A DNA stretch of 57,213 nt from an uncultured Bacteroidota bacterium (GTDB taxonomy: Bacteria; Bacteroidota; Bacteroidia; Flavobacteriales; Flavobacteriaceae). Below, piece by piece: positions 34,910 through 42,664 of the stretch. The notes under the pieces were generated by a model. The model saw only the letters and a list, made by a program, of their open reading frames with translations, was not told the DNA's origin and made no database searches. Position 1 is the stretch's first letter. Every line of letters starts with the position of its first letter. The position numbers and the translations under genes are program-made. The stretch spans positions 1-57,213 of the forward strand of contig CABYPD010000007.1 in assembly GCA_902520835.1 (NCBI GenBank), read 5' to 3'.

Positions 34910-35704
34910 TCATGAAGATTCGTTGAGATTATCAAAAAATTTAGCATAAGTAGTGTATATATAAGGACTTAAAAATATAAATCCAATAAATAGAGTTAGT
35001 ACCGATAATATAATCCAACCAATAAAACTTAATTCCAAAAGAAAAAGTTTGAGCTTTTTGTTTTTCATCAATCTCCAACTTTCTTTAAAAGCATCAAGTC
35101 CTGATATATTTTCATCATTAGCAATAGTGAAAAATGATTGAGAAATACCCAGGCTTATATATATAACAGGAAGAAGAACAATTAAAACAAAACCTAATAT
35201 GATTACAAACCAGTTTAAATCATCTGAGGCCATTGCCATAGTGTCGGGTTCATATAATGGTAAATCTGATTGAAAATTAAATCCTCCAAATGGATTTGTA
35301 ATATCTGACCAATGGCTTATTATATCTACTATTTTTTCTATAGATTCTTTTCCAATTATTAAAAAAATCCATATCACAATAGATATAATTATAGTTGGAA
35401 ACATTATTGCTATTATTAAAAGAAACGCTACAAGTGCTGCCAAAAACTGATTCCTATTTTTAAAAGCAACAAATAAATCTTCAATTTCAACATGATCTCC
35501 ACGAGAAACTTTTAAATAGAAAAAATATAATCCAACAGCAAAGGGACCAGTTAGAATAAACCCAGCAATAGCTCCAATGAAAGGTATTAAACCAATTGCT
35601 TGGGTTATGATTATGTAAATTAAAAATCCTCCAATAGATATACCCCACTTATCTTTACTTAATGCCTCTAAAGCATCATTTTTTAATTGAATATTAGATT
35701 TCAT
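34910..35704 (-). CDS. DUF975 integral membrane protein
   Basis: The 264 residues have about five to six TM segments. The C-terminal DUF975 hallmark reads FKESWRLMKNKKLKLFLLEL, then SFIGWIILSVLTLFIGFIFL and SPYIYTTYAKF. The function is not known. I moved the start from the longest frame (35758) to ATG 35704. The shorter form begins KSNIQLKNDALEALSKDKW, the usual family N-terminus, and leaves a 1-base gap after the DUF4199 gene instead of a 53-base overlap. It is probably cotranscribed with DUF4199. Confidence 0.82.
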   Translation of the reverse strand: MKSNIQLKNDALEALSKDKWGISIGGFLIYIIITQAIGLIPFIGAIAGFILTGPFAVGLYFFYLKVSRGDHVEIEDLFVAFKNRNQFLAALVAFLLIIAIMFPTIIISIVIWIFLIIGKESIEKIVDIISHWSDITNPFGGFNFQSDLPLYEPDTMAMASDDLNWFVIILGFVLIVLLPVIYISLGISQSFFTIANDENISGLDAFKESWRLMKNKKLKLFLLELSFIGWIILSVLTLFIGFIFLSPYIYTTYAKFFDNLNESS

Positions 35705-35705
35705 T

Positions 35706-36215
35706 TTATTCAGACTTTTTAATAAATATTCCGGTACACAAAGAAAATAATAAACCAAAAAATAATGAAAGTAGTAAAATTGCTGGATATGCTATCCACA
35801 TGAAAGGTTCAGAATTTTCTATAAAAGATTGTTCCGTCATTTGAGCAGAAAATTCTGGGTTACTTTCAACCATTTGAGCATATGATAGTTGCAAAGCTTT
35901 AATATTGAAATCTGGCTCAATAAAATTAGTTAGTGAATAATAATAAATGAGACCAATAATAGCCTGAATTAAACTAATTCCAACACCAATTTTTAAGCAT
36001 TGACTAAAGGTAACTAAGCCGCTATTCTCTTTTCTGAAAGCTATTTGACCTAAGACTATCCCAGCTATTAAAATAATTGATCCAACAATTTGTGAAACAG
36101 TATCGTTTTCATAATGAGTTCCCATAATGAATTGAACAATTCCCCAAACTAAACCAACTAAACCAGTTAGAAGCCCATATTGATAAATTATTTTTTTTGA
36201 ACTTATACTTTCCAT
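35706..36215 (-). CDS. DUF4199 membrane protein
   Basis: The 169 residues have four predicted TM segments: YGLLTGLVGLVWGIVQFIMG, IVGSIILIAGIVLGQIAF, IGVGISLIQAIIGLIYYYS and a last one at about 135-165. The phrase GLVTFSQCLKIGVGIS between TM2 and TM3 is characteristic of DUF4199 in Bacteroidota. The function is not known. It is the first gene of a two-gene membrane operon, with a promoter element and an inverted repeat upstream. Confidence 0.85.
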   Translation of the reverse strand: MESISSKKIIYQYGLLTGLVGLVWGIVQFIMGTHYENDTVSQIVGSIILIAGIVLGQIAFRKENSGLVTFSQCLKIGVGISLIQAIIGLIYYYSLTNFIEPDFNIKALQLSYAQMVESNPEFSAQMTEQSFIENSEPFMWIAYPAILLLSLFFGLLFSLCTGIFIKKSE

Positions 36216-36235
36216 AATTAATATTTTTTAATACA

Positions 36236-36253
36236 TGGTACTTTGTATTACCA
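36236..36253. promoter_or_regulatory. Inverted repeat TGGTA-N8-TACCA, candidate operator
   Basis: Perfect 5-base arms TGGTA (36236-36240) and TACCA (36249-36253) flank 8 bases (CTTTGTAT). The repeat starts about 6 bases after the DUF4199 -7 element, i.e. at the expected transcription start, where a bound repressor would block initiation. The 8-base spacing equals that of PadR-type sites, but the arms differ. Confidence 0.4.
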
Positions 36254-36258
36254 AGTAG

Positions 36259-36266
36259 CAAACTTA
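36259..36266 (-). promoter_or_regulatory. Candidate -7 element of the DUF4199-DUF975 operon
   Basis: The minus strand reads TAAGTTTG, a perfect TAnnTTTG. Its last base is 43 bases before the DUF4199 ATG. It also forms part of an A/T hairpin with AAACTTAA and TTAAGTTT arms (36260-36267, 36277-36284) at the end of the upstream gene. No TTG -33 element is visible. Confidence 0.42.
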
Positions 36267-36276
36267 AAAAAAAATA

Positions 36277-36450
36277 TTAAGTTTTTTTAAAAAATTTATA
36301 ATAAATTAAAAATCCAATTAAAGCCACTAAAACATATGGGATAGCCATCAAATATACTATTCCATCATTAAGACTTTCTGCAACTTTTTCATCAGCTCCT
36401 GATTCAAGAACAGCCTTGCACATAGAACATTGAAAAAAGTTAAATATCAT
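36277..36450 (-). CDS. Small CxxC membrane protein of the cytochrome oxidase cluster
   Basis: The 57 residues begin MIFNFFQCSMCKAVLESG, with a Cys-x2-Cys pair at 8 and 11. One TM helix follows at about 33-52 (YLMAIPYVLVALIGFLIYYK) and a basic end KKT. The start is ATG 36450, which overlaps the DUF420 stop as ATGA. The longer reading from 36510 would lie inside DUF420 and adds an unlikely N-terminus. The CxxC near the membrane and its place after SCO and DUF420 suggest a copper or thiol role in oxidase assembly, which is inference only. I do not recognise a named family. Confidence 0.72.
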   Translation of the reverse strand: MIFNFFQCSMCKAVLESGADEKVAESLNDGIVYLMAIPYVLVALIGFLIYYKFFKKT

Positions 36451-36965
36451 ACGTAATATGGTGAAATCATTATATAGACAATAACTCCAGTCACAGCTAC
36501 ATAAAGCCAAACAGGAAATGTAATCTTTGATATTTTTTTATGTGATATAAACTCTGATGAAATTGCTCTTGTGTAGCTTGTTAAAACTAAAGGAATTACA
36601 ATAATTGATAATAAAATATGGGAAATTAAAATAAAATAATAAACATATTTGATTACACCCTCTCCCGCAAAAGGAGTAGGATCGCTTGTCATGTGATAAG
36701 CTATATACATAACCAAAAACATTAATGACAAACCAATACATATTTTCATAAGCAATTCATGAATTTTTCTTTTACCATTTTTTATAAAGTATAACGCAGC
36801 AACCAATAAAACAGCAGTTAACGCATTAATGCTTGCATAAATTGGAGGTAGAAAACTCAATGGTTCAACATTTGGAATTCTTACAGTAAATAAAATAGCA
36901 ACTACAATAGGGACAAGAATAGATACTGCAGTTACTAATGGTTTATATTTCTTAGATTCAGCCAT
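36447..36965 (-). CDS. DUF420 membrane protein
   Basis: The 172 residues have five predicted TM helices. Conserved DUF420 segments include LPPIYASINALTAVLLVAAL, KIHELLMKICIGLSLMFLVM and LISHILLSIIVIPLVL. His residues at HELLM, YHMTS and SHILL could bind a metal or haem. DUF420 (CtaM-like in Firmicutes) is linked with haem-copper oxidase assembly. It overlaps SCO by 8 bases and the small CxxC gene by 4, so translation is coupled throughout. Confidence 0.88.
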   Translation of the reverse strand: MAESKKYKPLVTAVSILVPIVVAILFTVRIPNVEPLSFLPPIYASINALTAVLLVAALYFIKNGKRKIHELLMKICIGLSLMFLVMYIAYHMTSDPTPFAGEGVIKYVYYFILISHILLSIIVIPLVLTSYTRAISSEFISHKKISKITFPVWLYVAVTGVIVYIMISPYYV

Positions 36966-37665
36966 TATTCAAAAGTTTTATAATATCTTCTTTAATCATA
37001 TCTATACCTTGCTCACTAGCTCCAGATGATGTTATTCCCAAGTAGTAAACAATAGGATTACCATTAGCATCTCTTCTAGATCTAATGTAGCCGTTTTTGT
37101 CAATTAGAGCAAAAAAACCCTGATGCTCAAACCCACCTGCAACAGCTGGGTTAACTCCTGAAAAAATATTAAATCCACTATTAGACAACTCATAAACATC
37201 ATCAATTTTTCCAGTTAAAAAGTGCCAGTTAGGAGATTTAACGTTTAATCTTTCTGAATATTGCTTAAGTACCATTGGAGTATCATTTAATGGATCAATT
37301 GTAAATGATGCAATACCAAAATCATTGCGATCGGAAAACTCTTCGTCGAGAATTTTCATATTTTGATTCATTTCAATACAAATTGATGGACAAGAAGTAA
37401 AGAAGAATTCAGCTACATAAACCTTTCCTAAAAAGTCTTCATTAGAAATATATCTGTTATCCTGATTTTTAAATATAAAATCAGGAACTTTTCTTGCAGT
37501 ACCATTTAATTTAATAAATGAAAGCTTTGAAGATTGACTAATTTCTTCACTGCGGTTAGAGTCAACAACACTGCTTGTTTCAACTCTACTTTTAATTCTA
37601 GGAAAAAACCAAATTGCAAAAATTATAATTAAAGCTACAAGTACTAATTGTTTTTTATTTTTCAA
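36958..37665 (-). CDS. SCO-family copper chaperone
   Basis: SCO proteins deliver copper to, or reduce, the CuA site of cytochrome oxidase subunit II. The 235 residues have one N-terminal anchor (5-22) and a thioredoxin fold facing the periplasm. Copper-binding CPSIC lies at Cys92-Cys96 within EFFFTSCPSICIEMN, and the conserved His is in FEHQGFFALIDKNG. DPLNDTP is also typical. It lies 5 bases after the 208-residue thioredoxin-like gene. CuA subunit II itself is not in this window. Confidence 0.93.
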   Translation of the reverse strand: MKNKKQLVLVALIIIFAIWFFPRIKSRVETSSVVDSNRSEEISQSSKLSFIKLNGTARKVPDFIFKNQDNRYISNEDFLGKVYVAEFFFTSCPSICIEMNQNMKILDEEFSDRNDFGIASFTIDPLNDTPMVLKQYSERLNVKSPNWHFLTGKIDDVYELSNSGFNIFSGVNPAVAGGFEHQGFFALIDKNGYIRSRRDANGNPIVYYLGITSSGASEQGIDMIKEDIIKLLNNG

Positions 37666-37670
37666 TATTA

Positions 37671-38297
37671 TTAATCTTTGAATATATTATTCTTTTTTAA
37701 AGCCAATCTATACTCCGCTAATATAATTTTTACATCATCAAGCATGTTGTTATTTATATCAGCAACCGACCTTGAATCATAACCAAATTTTATGCCATCA
37801 GAATCATCTCTTCCTCTAAGAGATGAAAATTTATCAATTATGTAAGCATATGGTGAGCTCAAATTCTCATCCAATTGAAGATTTGTACTTAAACTTGAAA
37901 ACAACTCATTAATTTTATCCTCATCAAGATGAATAAAGCTCCAATTTTTCATATCAGTATTAGTTCCTGAAGATAATTTTTCTTTCAATAAATTAGTTTT
38001 ATTTTCAATGCCCAACGGCGAAATTGATATGAACTGAAAGTCTTTAAACTGATAAAATCTCTTATATATTTTCTGATTGAGATTTAGTGCATCTCCTTCT
38101 CTGTTTTCAATATCATTACCTAAAAAAAGTAATATTGAAATTTTATTATTAAAATCCTTGTCAGTGATTAATTCTAATTCTTCGATACTTTCAGTTAAAA
38201 CAGGTAGCTTAGCAAAGTTATTTATACCTGAGGCAAAAAAAAGGTAAGCAACCAATGGAAGTACAAATAGAATAATAAGGACTAGGTACTTTTTCAA
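37671..38297 (-). CDS. Membrane-anchored protein of the oxidase cluster, unknown function
   Basis: I do not recognise a named domain in these 208 residues. There is an N-terminal TM anchor (residues 3-22) and a periplasmic domain with alternating strands: ISILLFLGNDIEN, FQFISISPLGIEN and WSFIHLD. This could be a thioredoxin-like fold without a CxxC pair. It lies between oxidase subunit IV and SCO with 12- and 5-base gaps. A conserved place in flavobacterial oxidase clusters suggests an assembly role, which is inference. Confidence 0.72.
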   Translation of the reverse strand: MKKYLVLIILFVLPLVAYLFFASGINNFAKLPVLTESIEELELITDKDFNNKISILLFLGNDIENREGDALNLNQKIYKRFYQFKDFQFISISPLGIENKTNLLKEKLSSGTNTDMKNWSFIHLDEDKINELFSSLSTNLQLDENLSSPYAYIIDKFSSLRGRDDSDGIKFGYDSRSVADINNNMLDDVKIILAEYRLALKKNNIFKD

Positions 38298-38309
38298 GAA
38301 AATTATGTT

Positions 38310-38693
38310 TTAAAAGTCCCAGCTCACAAATCCTTCAAAGAAAACATCATAAATATAATTACCCTCAACAAGAAGAATAAATGCTAAATATGCCATCAGA
38401 AATATAAGTGTTATAACTACTGAAGCTTGAAGACTAAATGATTCATCTCTCATGTGCATGAAATCCCATGTTATATAATAAGCTTTAATAATTGTGAGAA
38501 TTAAGAAAATCCAATTTATCAATTTCATACTTAAAAAAGTATTCATTAATATTTCAGGTTTAATAATTCCTAATGCAACTTCAATGATAGTTACAATTGA
38601 TAAAAAAATTAAAACTCCCCATATTTTTTGGACATTAGATTTAAACTTAACTAAACCTCTAAAAATCTCTAATTTATGTGAATTTTGACCCAT
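38310..38693 (-). CDS. Cytochrome c oxidase subunit IV-like protein
   Basis: The 127 residues have three predicted TM segments: IWGVLIFLSIVTIIEVALGI, MKLINWIFLILTIIKAYYIT and VVITLIFLMAYLAFILLVEG. The second ends in the family's KAYYxxxDFMHMRDE. This matches the small prokaryotic subunit IV (CyoD/CtaF-like). It lies 1 base after the larger subunit III gene. It is thought to stabilise the oxidase core. Confidence 0.87.
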   Translation of the reverse strand: MGQNSHKLEIFRGLVKFKSNVQKIWGVLIFLSIVTIIEVALGIIKPEILMNTFLSMKLINWIFLILTIIKAYYITWDFMHMRDESFSLQASVVITLIFLMAYLAFILLVEGNYIYDVFFEGFVSWDF

Positions 38694-38694
38694 C

Positions 38695-39675
38695 TTAAAC
38701 TAAATAGAAAAAAGTAAATACGAAAACCCAAACTAAATCTACAAAATGCCAATATAAACCAACTTTTTCAACCATTTCATAGTGCCCTCTTTTTTCATAG
38801 GTACCCAATATAACATTAAGAAAAATTATAAAATTAATTACAACACCAGAGAAAACATGAAATCCATGAAAACCAGTTATAAAGAAAAAGAAATCAGCAA
38901 AAAGCCTATTTCCATATTCATTTCTTATTAAATTGGCACCTTCAACAACATACACAGCCTGAGAAACTTTTTCTATTGATTCTTCTCTTGAAAGTATTAT
39001 TTTTTTTCCTTTTTCATTAATTTTTTCTGATCTAACCAAAAGATTTGGATTAGAAAAAAATGCTTGAGAAACTTCATCAAGGGTAAAAGTTGGAAGAGAT
39101 GATTCATCTCTGTACCATAATCCTTTACTGCTTTGATGTTGTTCTCTAAATTTTGGGTTAGCAACAACAAAATCTTTCAGAGCAATTCTTTTGTTCGAAT
39201 TTTCACTATCAACAAATTGAATAATTTGACCGCCTTTAGTTTCCAATGCACCATATTCCCCTCTTATGAAGTTTGCCCATTCCCAAGCTTGTGATCCAAC
39301 AAATACAGCTCCTCCAACAATTGTCAATAACATATAAAAAGCAACTTTGTTTTTATTATTGCTATGACCTGCATCAACGGCTAGAACCATAGTAACAGAT
39401 GAAAAAATAAGAATGAAAGTCATTAAAGCTACATAATACATTGGAGCATCAACACCATGTAAAAATGGAAAGTGTGTAAATACTTCATCAGCAATTGGCC
39501 ATGAGTCAATATGTTTAAATCTGGCAAAGCCGTAAGAAACAAGAAAACCAGAAAAAGTTAAGGCATCTGAAACAATGAAAAACCACATCATCAATTTTCC
39601 GTAGCTTGCCTTTAAGGGTTTTCCTCCTCCGTCCCAATCATTTTGAACTTCAGCAGAGGAAATTGTTGAACTCAT
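38695..39675 (-). CDS. Cytochrome c oxidase subunit III, long form
   Basis: The 326 residues have TM helices at about 27-47, 78-100 and 110-135. A hydrophilic insert of about 110 residues follows (140-250), then the last helices with FFFFITGFHGFHVFSGVVIN and VGLYWHFVDLVWVFVFTFFY, the subunit III signature. The insert holds SSLPTFTLDEVSQAFFSNPN and KIILSREESIEKVSQAVYVV. It is much longer than in the 191-residue copy next door. Subunit III binds lipid and supports proton uptake to subunit I, which is outside the window. Confidence 0.92.
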   Translation of the reverse strand: MSSTISSAEVQNDWDGGGKPLKASYGKLMMWFFIVSDALTFSGFLVSYGFARFKHIDSWPIADEVFTHFPFLHGVDAPMYYVALMTFILIFSSVTMVLAVDAGHSNNKNKVAFYMLLTIVGGAVFVGSQAWEWANFIRGEYGALETKGGQIIQFVDSENSNKRIALKDFVVANPKFREQHQSSKGLWYRDESSLPTFTLDEVSQAFFSNPNLLVRSEKINEKGKKIILSREESIEKVSQAVYVVEGANLIRNEYGNRLFADFFFFITGFHGFHVFSGVVINFIIFLNVILGTYEKRGHYEMVEKVGLYWHFVDLVWVFVFTFFYLV

Positions 39676-39707
39676 TCAGTGAAATTTTTCACAAAGTTAA
39701 TGAATTT

Positions 39708-40283
39708 TTATCCAAAGAAATAAAAAAATAGAAACAAATAAAGCCATAGTAAATCAAGAAAATGCCAAAAATTTACACCAAGTGTAAAACCAAGCTTTGA
39801 ATCTTGATATTTATCATTTTGCAATCTATACATTAAAACAATCAAAACTATTAATCCGGCAATTAAATGTAGAATATGAACGAAGGCTAAAACATATATG
39901 AATGATGTAGTTACATTACTTTGTGCACCTGCAAAATAATAGCCATTTTTAACAAATTCATTAAAACCATCAAACTGAAAAAACAAAAATGCTATTCCTA
40001 AAATAAAGGTAAGAATTAGAAACTTTAATGAATTTGATTTACCATTAGGCTTATTTAAAAAAAATTTTGAAAGATGGATTGTAAAACTACTTAAAAAAAG
40101 TATGAAGGTACTATAGGTAAAAGAAATTGGAAGAATTAAATCCTCTAACCAATCAGGTCTTCCTTTACTAACAACATATGCACTTGTTAAACCTCCGAAG
40201 GTCATAGTTATACTTAAAAGAGCAAATAACAACATCATTTTTTTTGCTCTAGCTTCTTTATTTTTTAAAATTTCTTCTTTCAT
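39708..40283 (-). CDS. Cytochrome c oxidase subunit III, short form
   Basis: The 191 residues have five predicted TM helices and the family segments FGGLTSAYVVSKGRPDW and SFIYVLAFVHILHLIAGLIV. They end WHFLDLLWLYLFLFFYFFG, matching heme-copper oxidase subunit III without the insert found in its neighbour. The N-terminus is short and basic. Having two subunit III genes side by side is usual for Flavobacteriia. It overlaps ctaB by 4 bases. Confidence 0.92.
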   Translation of the reverse strand: MKEEILKNKEARAKKMMLLFALLSITMTFGGLTSAYVVSKGRPDWLEDLILPISFTYSTFILFLSSFTIHLSKFFLNKPNGKSNSLKFLILTFILGIAFLFFQFDGFNEFVKNGYYFAGAQSNVTTSFIYVLAFVHILHLIAGLIVLIVLMYRLQNDKYQDSKLGFTLGVNFWHFLDLLWLYLFLFFYFFG

Positions 40284-41140
40284 AAAAATTTATCAATTAT
40301 ATATACTATTTGAATTAATGTTAAATAAAAAATACTTCCATAAAACAATTTTTTTGCAGAATTAATATCCATTCTGTTATATAGATTAATTGCTAATACT
40401 AAAACTATCAAACCAATTATAAATACTACAATTGCTGAGCCAAGTTTTAAACTTAATAAACCAGTTAGTCCAGTAACTGGAAAAACAGATGCAATCATCA
40501 TCCAAATTGTATATAAAATAATTTGTAATGCTGTACTTTTATCTCTATTTCCAGTTGGTAGCATATTGAAACCTGCTTTTTTATAATCGTCATCTAACAT
40601 CCATCCTAAAGCCCAAAAATGTGGAAACTGCCAAAAAAATTGAATCATGAATAAAGTGCCTGGTTCAATTCCAAACTTATTTGTTGCTGCTACCCAACCC
40701 AACATAAAAGGAATTGCTCCAGGTATTGCACCAACAAATACAGAAAGGGGTGTTAATGGTTTTAATGGAGTATAAACACATGTGTATAAAAAAACTGATA
40801 TAGCAGCAAAAAAAGCAGTTTTATAATTAATCATGTAAAGCATGAAAAGTCCTAATAGTGTTAATATAACTGACATCCAAAATGCATTCTGAGTTGATAT
40901 TTGTTTTGTGGGCAATGGTCGCAGCTTTGTTCGATCCATCAACAAATCTTTATCTCTTTCAATAATTTGATTAAATGAATTTGATGCGCCAACTATACAA
41001 TAACCACCCAAGATCAAAAAAATGAAATCATTTAATATAAAATTTTCAACCGCAAGAATATATCCTGCAATGGATGAAAAAACAACACTCAGCGCTAGCC
41101 TTGCTTTAGTCAACGAAAAAAAAACGGCAGATTTACTCAA
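40280..41140 (-). CDS. ctaB: Protoheme IX farnesyltransferase (heme O synthase)
   Basis: CtaB attaches a farnesyl group to heme B to make heme O, a precursor of heme A. The 286 residues have about eight TMs and the prenyl diphosphate-binding motif NQIIERDKDLLMDRTKLRPL (NxxxDxxxD). YKKAGFNMLP is also typical. The start is TTG at 41140. In-frame stops lie just upstream and no ATG precedes the conserved LTKARLALSVVFSS. It is the first gene of the oxidase operon and has the best promoter match in the window. Confidence 0.95.
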   Translation of the reverse strand: MSKSAVFFSLTKARLALSVVFSSIAGYILAVENFILNDFIFLILGGYCIVGASNSFNQIIERDKDLLMDRTKLRPLPTKQISTQNAFWMSVILTLLGLFMLYMINYKTAFFAAISVFLYTCVYTPLKPLTPLSVFVGAIPGAIPFMLGWVAATNKFGIEPGTLFMIQFFWQFPHFWALGWMLDDDYKKAGFNMLPTGNRDKSTALQIILYTIWMMIASVFPVTGLTGLLSLKLGSAIVVFIIGLIVLVLAINLYNRMDINSAKKLFYGSIFYLTLIQIVYIIDKFL

Positions 41141-41160
41141 TTTAAGTTATTAGTGGATTG

Positions 41161-41191
41161 CAAATTTAGATTAGAATCTGCAGTTTACAAA
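41161..41191 (-). promoter_or_regulatory. Promoter of the ctaB-cox operon
   Basis: The minus strand reads TTTG (41188-41191), 19 bases, then TAAATTTG (41161-41168), a full match to TTG-N17-23-TAnnTTTG. The ctaB TTG start is 20 bases past the -7 element. It occupies the 66-base spacer after tonB, where I see no terminator hairpin. Confidence 0.62.
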
Positions 41192-41206
41192 TATGTAAGG
41201 GTAAAA

Positions 41207-41908
41207 TTATTGAAGTTTAAAAGTGATAGGTACACTAAATGGGACCCTTACAGGTCTTCCTCTCTGCTTTCCAGGTGTCATTCTCGGTAATTTACTTATA
41301 ATTCTATCAGCTTCTTTTTCTAAGTTTTTATCAGGACCTCTGGTTCTAATACCGGTTATTGATCCATCTTTGGAAATAGTAAACTGGACAAAAACTCTTC
41401 CTTGAATACCCATTTCTTGAGCTATTTCGGGATACCTAAAATTTTTTCTAATGTGTTGTTGAATTTTTTCCTGAAAGCAATCTCTTCTTTTAGACTTTGC
41501 TACTCTTTCACAGCCAGGAAACAATGGAACATCTTCAATTATTGCAAATGGAACATCTAAATCTAAATCTTCTTCAACTACTTCGACTTCTTCGACAATT
41601 TCTTCTTGATCAGTCTCAGTTGATTCAATTATAGTTTCTTCAATTTCCTCTTCATCCTCAACAATCTCAATTACTTCAGGAGCTGGAGGAGGTGGAGGTG
41701 GAGGTGGTGTTTTAATTTGTTCAGTTATAGGAATTTCTTCATCATCATCGTTTTCGACATCAAGTGCAATATATCCATATCCATCATCATCCCAATTTTT
41801 AAATTCAATAGCTCTCCATGAAATAAAAAGAACAAGAAATAATCCGATGGCAAAGTAAAATGAGCTTTTGTTATTTAGATCAGCTTTTGGATTTTTTTTA
41901 GATACCAT
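41207..41908 (-). CDS. tonB: Energy transducer TonB
   Basis: TonB couples the inner-membrane proton force to outer-membrane receptors. The 233 residues have one N-terminal TM (about 16-33, FYFAIGLFLVLFISWRAIEF). A Pro-rich stretch of eight prolines is followed by an acidic Glu/Val segment (70-115). The C-terminal domain runs from about 150 to 233, with GRVFVQFTISKDGSITGIRT and FSVPITFKLQ. The Pro-Glu rather than Pro-Lys spacer is usual in Bacteroidota. It is the last gene of the maeB-sprA run. ExbB and ExbD are not in this window. Confidence 0.94.
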   Translation of the reverse strand: MVSKKNPKADLNNKSSFYFAIGLFLVLFISWRAIEFKNWDDDGYGYIALDVENDDDEEIPITEQIKTPPPPPPPPAPEVIEIVEDEEEIEETIIESTETDQEEIVEEVEVVEEDLDLDVPFAIIEDVPLFPGCERVAKSKRRDCFQEKIQQHIRKNFRYPEIAQEMGIQGRVFVQFTISKDGSITGIRTRGPDKNLEKEADRIISKLPRMTPGKQRGRPVRVPFSVPITFKLQ

Positions 41909-41914
41909 GGCTAG

Positions 41915-42283
41915 CTAAAGTAATTTTTTTTTGTAAAAAAGCAAAATTATTATGCCAATAATAACCCCTGCCATATTCGCCAATATATCATAAAAATCAA
42001 AATATCTTCCAAAGGGTAACAAATATTGTAAAAATTCAAGTGTTATTCCAAAAATAATTGAAAACAATAGTAATCTTATTAAACTTAAATTTTTAATATT
42101 AAAAACAAATCCCCATAATGTAACAAAGATTAAATAAATTGTAAAATGAATTAATTTATCAATTTCAAAAAACTTAAATCTGGGTGCAGACTCTGGTAGG
42201 GGAGTTAAAAATATTATTACAATTATAATCGAATATATAATTGCTAAATACTTAAGATTGATTTTATCAAATAATTTCAGAAT
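41915..42283 (-). CDS. VanZ-family membrane protein with a non-canonical start codon
   Basis: The frame is open from a TAG at 42296-42298 down to TAG 41915-41917. It encodes VanZ-like sequence: IDKLIHFTIYLIFVTLWGFV, FGITLEFLQYLLPFGRYFD and FYDILANMAGVIIG, the family's His, Glu and Asp-x2-Ala-Asn features. It has four TM helices and about 122 residues. No ATG, GTG or TTG lies before the first TM. ATT at 42283 or CTG at 42280 are the best starts, giving LKLFDKINLKYLAIIYS and a 17-base overlap with gcvH. Six bases separate it from tonB. The start is uncertain but the gene is clear. Confidence 0.85.
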   Translation of the reverse strand: MLKLFDKINLKYLAIIYSIIIVIIFLTPLPESAPRFKFFEIDKLIHFTIYLIFVTLWGFVFNIKNLSLIRLLLFSIIFGITLEFLQYLLPFGRYFDFYDILANMAGVIIGIIILLFYKKKLL

Positions 42284-42641
42284 ATGATTTTGAATCTAGT
42301 AATTGACTAATTTCATCCATATTGGAAATATCAACTTTAATAATCCAACCTTCGTCATAAGGAGAGTCATTGACAAGTTCAGGATTGTCATCTAAGGCTT
42401 CATTAAATTCGATAATTTTTCCAGACAAAGGCAAAAATAAATCTGAAACTGTTTTTACTGCCTCAACAGTACCAAAAACTTCATCTTTAGACAAATTTTC
42501 GTCTAAAGTTTCAACCTCAATATAAACTATATCACCTAATTCACTTTGCGCAAAATCTGTAATCCCTACAATTGCTATATTACCTTCAATACTTACCCAT
42601 TCATGATCTTTAGTATATTTTAAATTATCTCTAATTTTCAT
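42267..42641 (-). CDS. gcvH: Glycine cleavage system H protein
   Basis: GcvH carries the lipoyl-bound aminomethyl group between P, T and L proteins. The 124 residues contain LKYTKDHEWVSIEGNIAIVG, FAQSELGDIVYIEV and the lipoylated Lys63 in VFGTVEAVKTVSDL. The length is normal. It lies 23 bases after sprA, and its 3' end overlaps the VanZ frame. The other glycine cleavage genes are not in the window. Confidence 0.97.
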   Translation of the reverse strand: MKIRDNLKYTKDHEWVSIEGNIAIVGITDFAQSELGDIVYIEVETLDENLSKDEVFGTVEAVKTVSDLFLPLSGKIIEFNEALDDNPELVNDSPYDEGWIIKVDISNMDEISQLLDSKSYSEII

Positions 42642-42664
42642 TTTTCTAAATTAATTTAAGTTTA

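Noticed and set aside
35705-35758. N-terminal extension of the DUF975 protein
   Set aside because: It would overlap DUF4199 by 53 bases. The family N-terminus begins at the internal ATG 35704.
36451-36510. Upstream extension of the small CxxC protein
   Set aside because: It lies inside DUF420 and adds a Cys/Leu-rich segment without signal features. ATG 36450 with the ATGA overlap is the better start.
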